Positions 46,709 through 51,015 of a DNA stretch of 51,015 nt are shown here, piece by piece. This DNA is from Fragilariopsis cylindrus CCMP1102 (Eukaryota; Bacillariophyta; Bacillariophyceae; Bacillariales; Bacillariaceae): the NCBI GenBank assembly GCA_900095095.1, contig FMBT01000154.1:1-51015 (forward strand), given 5' to 3'. The first letter of the stretch is position 1. The number at the start of each line of letters is the position of its first letter. The notes beneath the pieces were generated by a model, which saw only the letters and a program-made list of their open reading frames with translations, was not told the origin of the DNA and ran no database searches. Both the position numbers and the translations under genes were made by a program.

Positions 46709-46784
46709 ACTATAATACGAATATTACTACAGTACTACTATTCATATGTAATCTAATTTGATGTTGATCTCAAGAACTAGTTTA
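46408..46784. other. Convergent 3' region with (TA)n
   Basis: Between the kinase and the DENN gene. The first part may still code for the kinase tail (a frame continues to 46594). A TA dinucleotide run lies at 46682-46708. Otherwise nothing. Confidence 0.5.
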
Positions 46785-49700
46785 TCAGTAAAACATATCC
46801 GTTTTCGGTCTCGAACTGATATAAATGCTCATAGATTGGCAGCGCAAAAAGCTTTCCAATATCAGATCGAAATCATCTAGAATCAGCGCAAGAGCGCCTG
46901 TATCGGACTCTCGTTGTGGAAATAAGTGTTTCCATGCCCGGTTCGATCGATGGTTCTTGATCTCGAAAAATTTGTCCTCGTCGAACAATACTGTTGGTTC
47001 GGCGTTGGATCCATAGGTTTGGGCCGTCTCTTCAATCCAGTAACAGCACGAAACAGAACCTTCGAGCAATTCATTTACGAAGCCCCTGGCAGACGACCGC
47101 AACTGATCTAGCCTTACTACTGTTGATAATGTTTCGTTTTGTAGTTGTAGTTTACCCGGAGTTGAGTGACTCAGTGAAGGTTCATCACATATCCACGACT
47201 CTGACGTAAGCTATTACCAAATACTGTACCCAAACCTTGTGCTAGATAAAGTACTTGCGAACGAAGGGCACGAGCAGTAGCTTGAGCATCAGTAGTACCA
47301 CGACACATATCATTGTCTTGTCCAAAGTTTGGTGCTAAGATTACTCGACCCACGTCCAAGTCGACGAGTGTCACGTCTCTTGGTAGATTTGATAGTAAAT
47401 CCATACTATCTGCATCTTCTGATGGTACCCCAAGAATAAATGGTGCGGGATATTGGATCAAATCATTGGCCAGAGCTCCTGGTACCATCGGAACCAGCAA
47501 ATGGCTCCATTTGAGAGGTCTGATTAAATTTGCTAGACCTACACATGCAGCATGCAACATACTTCGTCTACCGGAGGAGAAGATAATCTTTTGTTCCAAA
47601 AGCGCAGTCACGAAGAGTAAGGCCAGAGATGTGGGTGGCAAACAATCAGTCAGCTGCCTCAGAGCATGAGATTCAAATGCTGTTTCTTGCGCAGCAAGTG
47701 GACGATCTACCCACGACGCAGTAGATACTCGTAAGTAGGGTTCAAGGAGGACTCTTAAAGTCGATCCTTCGTGGTCTTGATAAGAGCACGATCCAAGTAA
47801 TTCAACAAGAGCACCACACGAAGTTGAAGCTTTTGCATCCTGGAGTGATTGGCCAGGCTGTCTGGAGTAATCGAAGAATAGCCTCGACAAAGTGTCACGC
47901 ATTGAAAAGATGACATTTTTGCGACTAACAAGGGCAATCCCGATCGCTACAGGACTTGATTGGTCCCGGTATTCTTCTTCGAGGACTCTTTCTACCCATG
48001 ATTGTTCCTTTAAATGTTTCTCGAAGACAGGAAGTTTACTGGAAATTTTCACATTCCGTACATGCATTCCACTGCCTTCTGTCGAATCCGTTTTCTCAAA
48101 GTTTATAGGCGATTTCCAATTTGCATTGTCCATCTCAGACGCGTCTATTTCTTCTACGAGATTGCTCGGTATGCATTTGCACAACTTGCCATCTTCGCCA
48201 TCTACTGATTTACGCTGAAAGCAAAGTGAAACTCCATACAGGGCAGATTCAGTGGCGTCCCCAGAGGAACTTGAATCACCATTTGGAATAGTAAAAGTCA
48301 CGAGAGAGACCTCCCATCCATCAACGGTTACACGCCCTGCATCGACTAACGATTGGAATGGTTTCGGTTTGCTGGGTGGAACAAAAGCATAGCTTTCAAA
48401 TGTAGCAGGAAGAACTTCTTCAGGCCGAAAGTCATCATAGTCCGTATGGTCACGATCTAAGGCTACAGGAAGACACGTGTAGCGCCGAATATCAGCTGAG
48501 TCTAATCCAGGCACAGGCATTTGAGATGCTAATTCGGTCCCCACTGATGAACCAAAAACCACGGCCCAATCTGCGTTGTGATAGTTTCGATCGGATTCTT
48601 CCTTCGGCGTAACCATGTAAGGCTTGTGGGATGAGACACCACTGGGCAACTCAACCTTTCGAAGTAGACGTTTCAAACACCCTTGTGGCAGCACCGGAAT
48701 TACTTCCTTTTTGTACCAGTATAGATCACTGGCAAGAACCTTACAAAGCTCGCTGCACATCCATTCGTGGAATTTGTGGTCACGAAACTTGCTATGAGCA
48801 TTAGCGGCGTAATCGTACAACAATTCATCCGCAAGAATGGTGGCTTCCTTTACTAGCGTTGATTTAAGAATTGCATTGACACTTGCACATGGATCGAAAT
48901 CGGACGTCTCGTCTACATCATGCTTATTATTTCAAGAATATTGCGAACTTTGTAATACAAACCTTCCATTTCGGTACTTTTTGTTGACAATTCTATACAA
49001 TCAGCAAGGTATAAATCCCAAAATTGTTCAACCACCTTTATAAACTTTGCGACAATAATTCTGGCATTGCTTCTCCCTCTTTCAAAGATGTAATCTTAAC
49101 TTTTGTAGACTCCATGATTGGTAACAGATTTCGTTTGATAAACAAAGCACAGCAGATATCGTGGGTGGCTCCAAGTACACGTCGATTTATTTCACTTTCG
49201 ATGGCAAAATCGTATTCGCCACTACATTCCTTCTCCATTCGACAAATCAAGTAGATCAGGGTATATGTGAAGGAGTTACTTGCCGCAGCGGTGTCCCTAT
49301 CATTTACTTGTCCCGTCGCAATCGAATCCATCATTGGTTTGAAAGGAATATTTACATAGGGAGCGGTATTGCGGAGGTAAGCTCGCATAGTTGAACAATC
49401 AGCAGAAGCCAAAAAGGAAAGAAATGGTAATCCAGACAACGAATCAATGACAGACTTTTGAAAGTCCAAGAATAAGTCGCGGGGGATAGATTGACTCTTT
49501 CCGTTCAATACAAACTCCAAGTGACGCAAGGAAGAGTACGGGACAAGATGATGAAAATCAAAAAGTGGTGGTTGAATTCCGTTTCCTATCTGTGTAGGTA
49601 GAAAGAACTTGTACGCTATTCTTGCGGCGCTTTCTCGAAGACGTGCAGTGGGTGTAATATCGTAAAGATCCAAAAAGGACGCAAGCTCCAGAAATAGCAT

Positions 49701-51015
49701 GAGTTCTGCATTAGGTGTCATGTTATTATTACCTTCTTCAGTAGCATTTAAGTCCGCAGAAGTAAGCTGCTGTTCTTCAGTGGAAAGATGTCTTGCCAAG
49801 AAGGGCAATCGACGACTGTCCAGTGCACATACCAAGAATGCATTCCGAATGGCTGCTCGAAAGTTACTATCCATATCTAATACATCACGAAGATCAGGTA
49901 CAACAAAGTTGTCTAAACAACGTAGTGATGCCTCTTCAATAAATTCTTTTCGAACTTCCAAGTTTGGCCATGGCGGGCTAGCATAAGCATCGGGGGTATC
50001 GTGGGTCTCAATGGTAATGCTGCAGACAGATTTAGGCGTTGTGGTGGACATCGAATCGTCATTCTTTTCTTCTTTCTCAGATGATGGCGTTGCAATATTA
50101 TCGTCATTGCTATTTGTAATTGTTCAGCGCTCGGCAAAATAGATAAACTCCCTCTTACTCGTAGTATTTGCGGGCACGATGCATCATGGCGATAGCAACA
50201 TCAACGAAGTTGACACGTTCCAATGCGATGTTCGTACCTGTGGCTAAAACCAAGACGGAGGGACGTTTAGCCCTAGCGATTTCCACAGGAACATTCTTGA
50301 TAGTACCCTTACGAAAATCTACCTCACCAAGTCGAACTAACAAGTCACCCGACCGAATGAGACCGGACTGTCGAGCCTGTCCTCCATCGACTAAATAATC
50401 AACAAAGATTCCATGATTCTTCAAGTAGCATTGCTTCAAATTGACTCCTAGCATTCCCCTTCCTAATAACATGGCAAATTCATTCTTTCTAGCTGATCAA
50501 GAATTTGTTGCATGTATTCTCCCGCACGACTTTTTAGAATAAGAGACATCTGGGAGTTTGTTTGATCCTTGTCTGCGTCGCGACTACTATCGGTGATGTT
50601 ATTGTTACTTGAAGCACTTACGGGTATCACTGCCTTTGCTGCTGCCGAACCATCAAGAGTATAGCGACCCCGAAAACTAGTGGCAACGGATTCGGCCTTG
50701 AGAGTACATTCCTCATACGCGCTCGGGAGTCCACAGTTTCTTTACCAGTATATCGTTTTCTTCTTCTTCTTCTCTTTCGTCGTCGTCATTATCTAACAAT
50801 GAGTTTGATGGCGGTCCCTTGGATTCCTCTTGATTCGACGAAGACTGTATATCCTTTTCCTGAACCTCGTTGGAATTTGAAGAATCGATCGCAATGTCGT
50901 TTTCCTCATTCTTATCATCGCTATTGGGGGTATTCGCTTCTTTTCCTCCACCTCTATCTTCGTCGTACTATCATTATTCGCCGCGGTTTTTGGCTTTTGT
51001 TGAAAACGCGACGCC
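46785..51015 (-). CDS. PDZ-RGS-DENN multidomain protein (5' end outside window)
   Basis: From the right edge inward the protein is: an acidic Ser/Asn-rich stretch; a helix with SRAGEYMQQILDQLERMN; a PDZ domain (50472-50160: RGMLGVNLKQCYLKNHG, SGLIRSGDLLVRLG); a 49-base intron at 50110-50158 (donor GTAAGA); an RGS-like helical domain (50051-49038: LFLELASFLDLYDITP, ARIAYKFFLP, SLRHLEFVL, FLDFQKSVIDSL); and a DENN module (48823-47171: SPVAIGIALVSRKN, LALLFVTALLEQKIIFSSG, LKWSHLLVPMVPG, DVTLVDLDVGRV). The tail at 47102-46785 contains SCCYWIEE and LFDEDKFF. RGS domains act on G-alpha GTPases, and DENN domains are exchange factors for Rab GTPases. Frames change at several points (for example near 47183, 48930, 49035 and 50725), most curable by one base. 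A probable vesicle-trafficking regulator under G-protein control; the combination is inference from the domains. Confidence 0.8.

Noticed and set aside
1..51015. Programmed ribosomal frameshifting (Euplotes-like) as cause of the many shifts
   Set aside because: Breaks do not share a slippery codon or a fixed stop; they fall in runs of A, T, G or C with need for a base added or, rarely, removed.
1..51015. tRNA, rRNA or CRISPR features
   Set aside because: No B-box-like GGTTCGANTCC on either strand outside coding, no rRNA-like blocks, and no regularly spaced short repeats with unique spacers.

Overview
The window looks like nuclear DNA of a diatom or a close ochrophyte. The signs are single spliced genes on both strands, short GT-AG introns (49, 137 and 171 bases identified here), Asn/Ser/Asp/Gln-rich low-complexity tracts, an HSF-type transcription factor with polyglutamine, degraded transposon coding that resembles families I recall from diatom genomes, and many microsatellites in AT-rich spacers. 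The species and the pennate/centric question cannot be settled from the sequence.

Layout. 1-5.1 kb: a DoxX-like membrane protein (cut by the left edge), a TPR-like protein and a type II membrane glycosyltransferase with a fucosyltransferase-like fold. 5.8-11.5 kb: a CAP-domain protein with a basic SR-like N terminus, then a D-amino-acid-dehydrogenase-like flavoprotein fused to a PIG3-type quinone oxidoreductase. 12.4-13.9 kb: a decayed transposon-derived gene. 14.1-17.8 kb: a putatively myristoylated ARM-like protein and a spliced HSF gene. 18.4-29.1 kb: an imperfect inverted repeat and a roughly 10 kb non-LTR retroelement (ORF1, endonuclease, reverse transcriptase, RNase H, zinc-binding tail). 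30.3-31.2 kb: a C2H2 zinc finger-RNase H fusion. 32.1-35.3 kb: an LSD1-like amine oxidase with a C-terminal SANT/Myb-like segment. 37-38 kb: a Lys/Asp-rich, probably nuclear protein. 39.2-40.3 kb: Maf1, the RNA polymerase III repressor. 42.7-44.5 kb: a spliced membrane RING-H2 protein. 45.0-46.4 kb: an RCK/MAK-type kinase with DFS in place of DFG. 46.8 kb to the right edge: a large PDZ-RGS-DENN protein whose 5' end lies outside.

There are no operons. Neighbours are divergent or convergent single genes, and no shared pathway links them beyond a loose theme of chromatin and transcription control (HSF, LSD1-like, Maf1, basic protein) and signalling (RGS-DENN, RCK kinase, RING E3).

Several conserved genes are interrupted by single-base shifts. 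Most are cured by adding one base to a short homopolymer, and a few by removing one from a run of five G. This looks more like residual consensus error than biology, but the breaks are unevenly spread: several genes have none. Coordinates below span the whole recognisable gene and state where frames change. The most interesting items are the unusual domain fusions, the DFS kinase, the repeat shared by 8.2 and 13.9 kb, and the inverted repeat at 18.4 kb. I found no rRNA, tRNA or CRISPR array.
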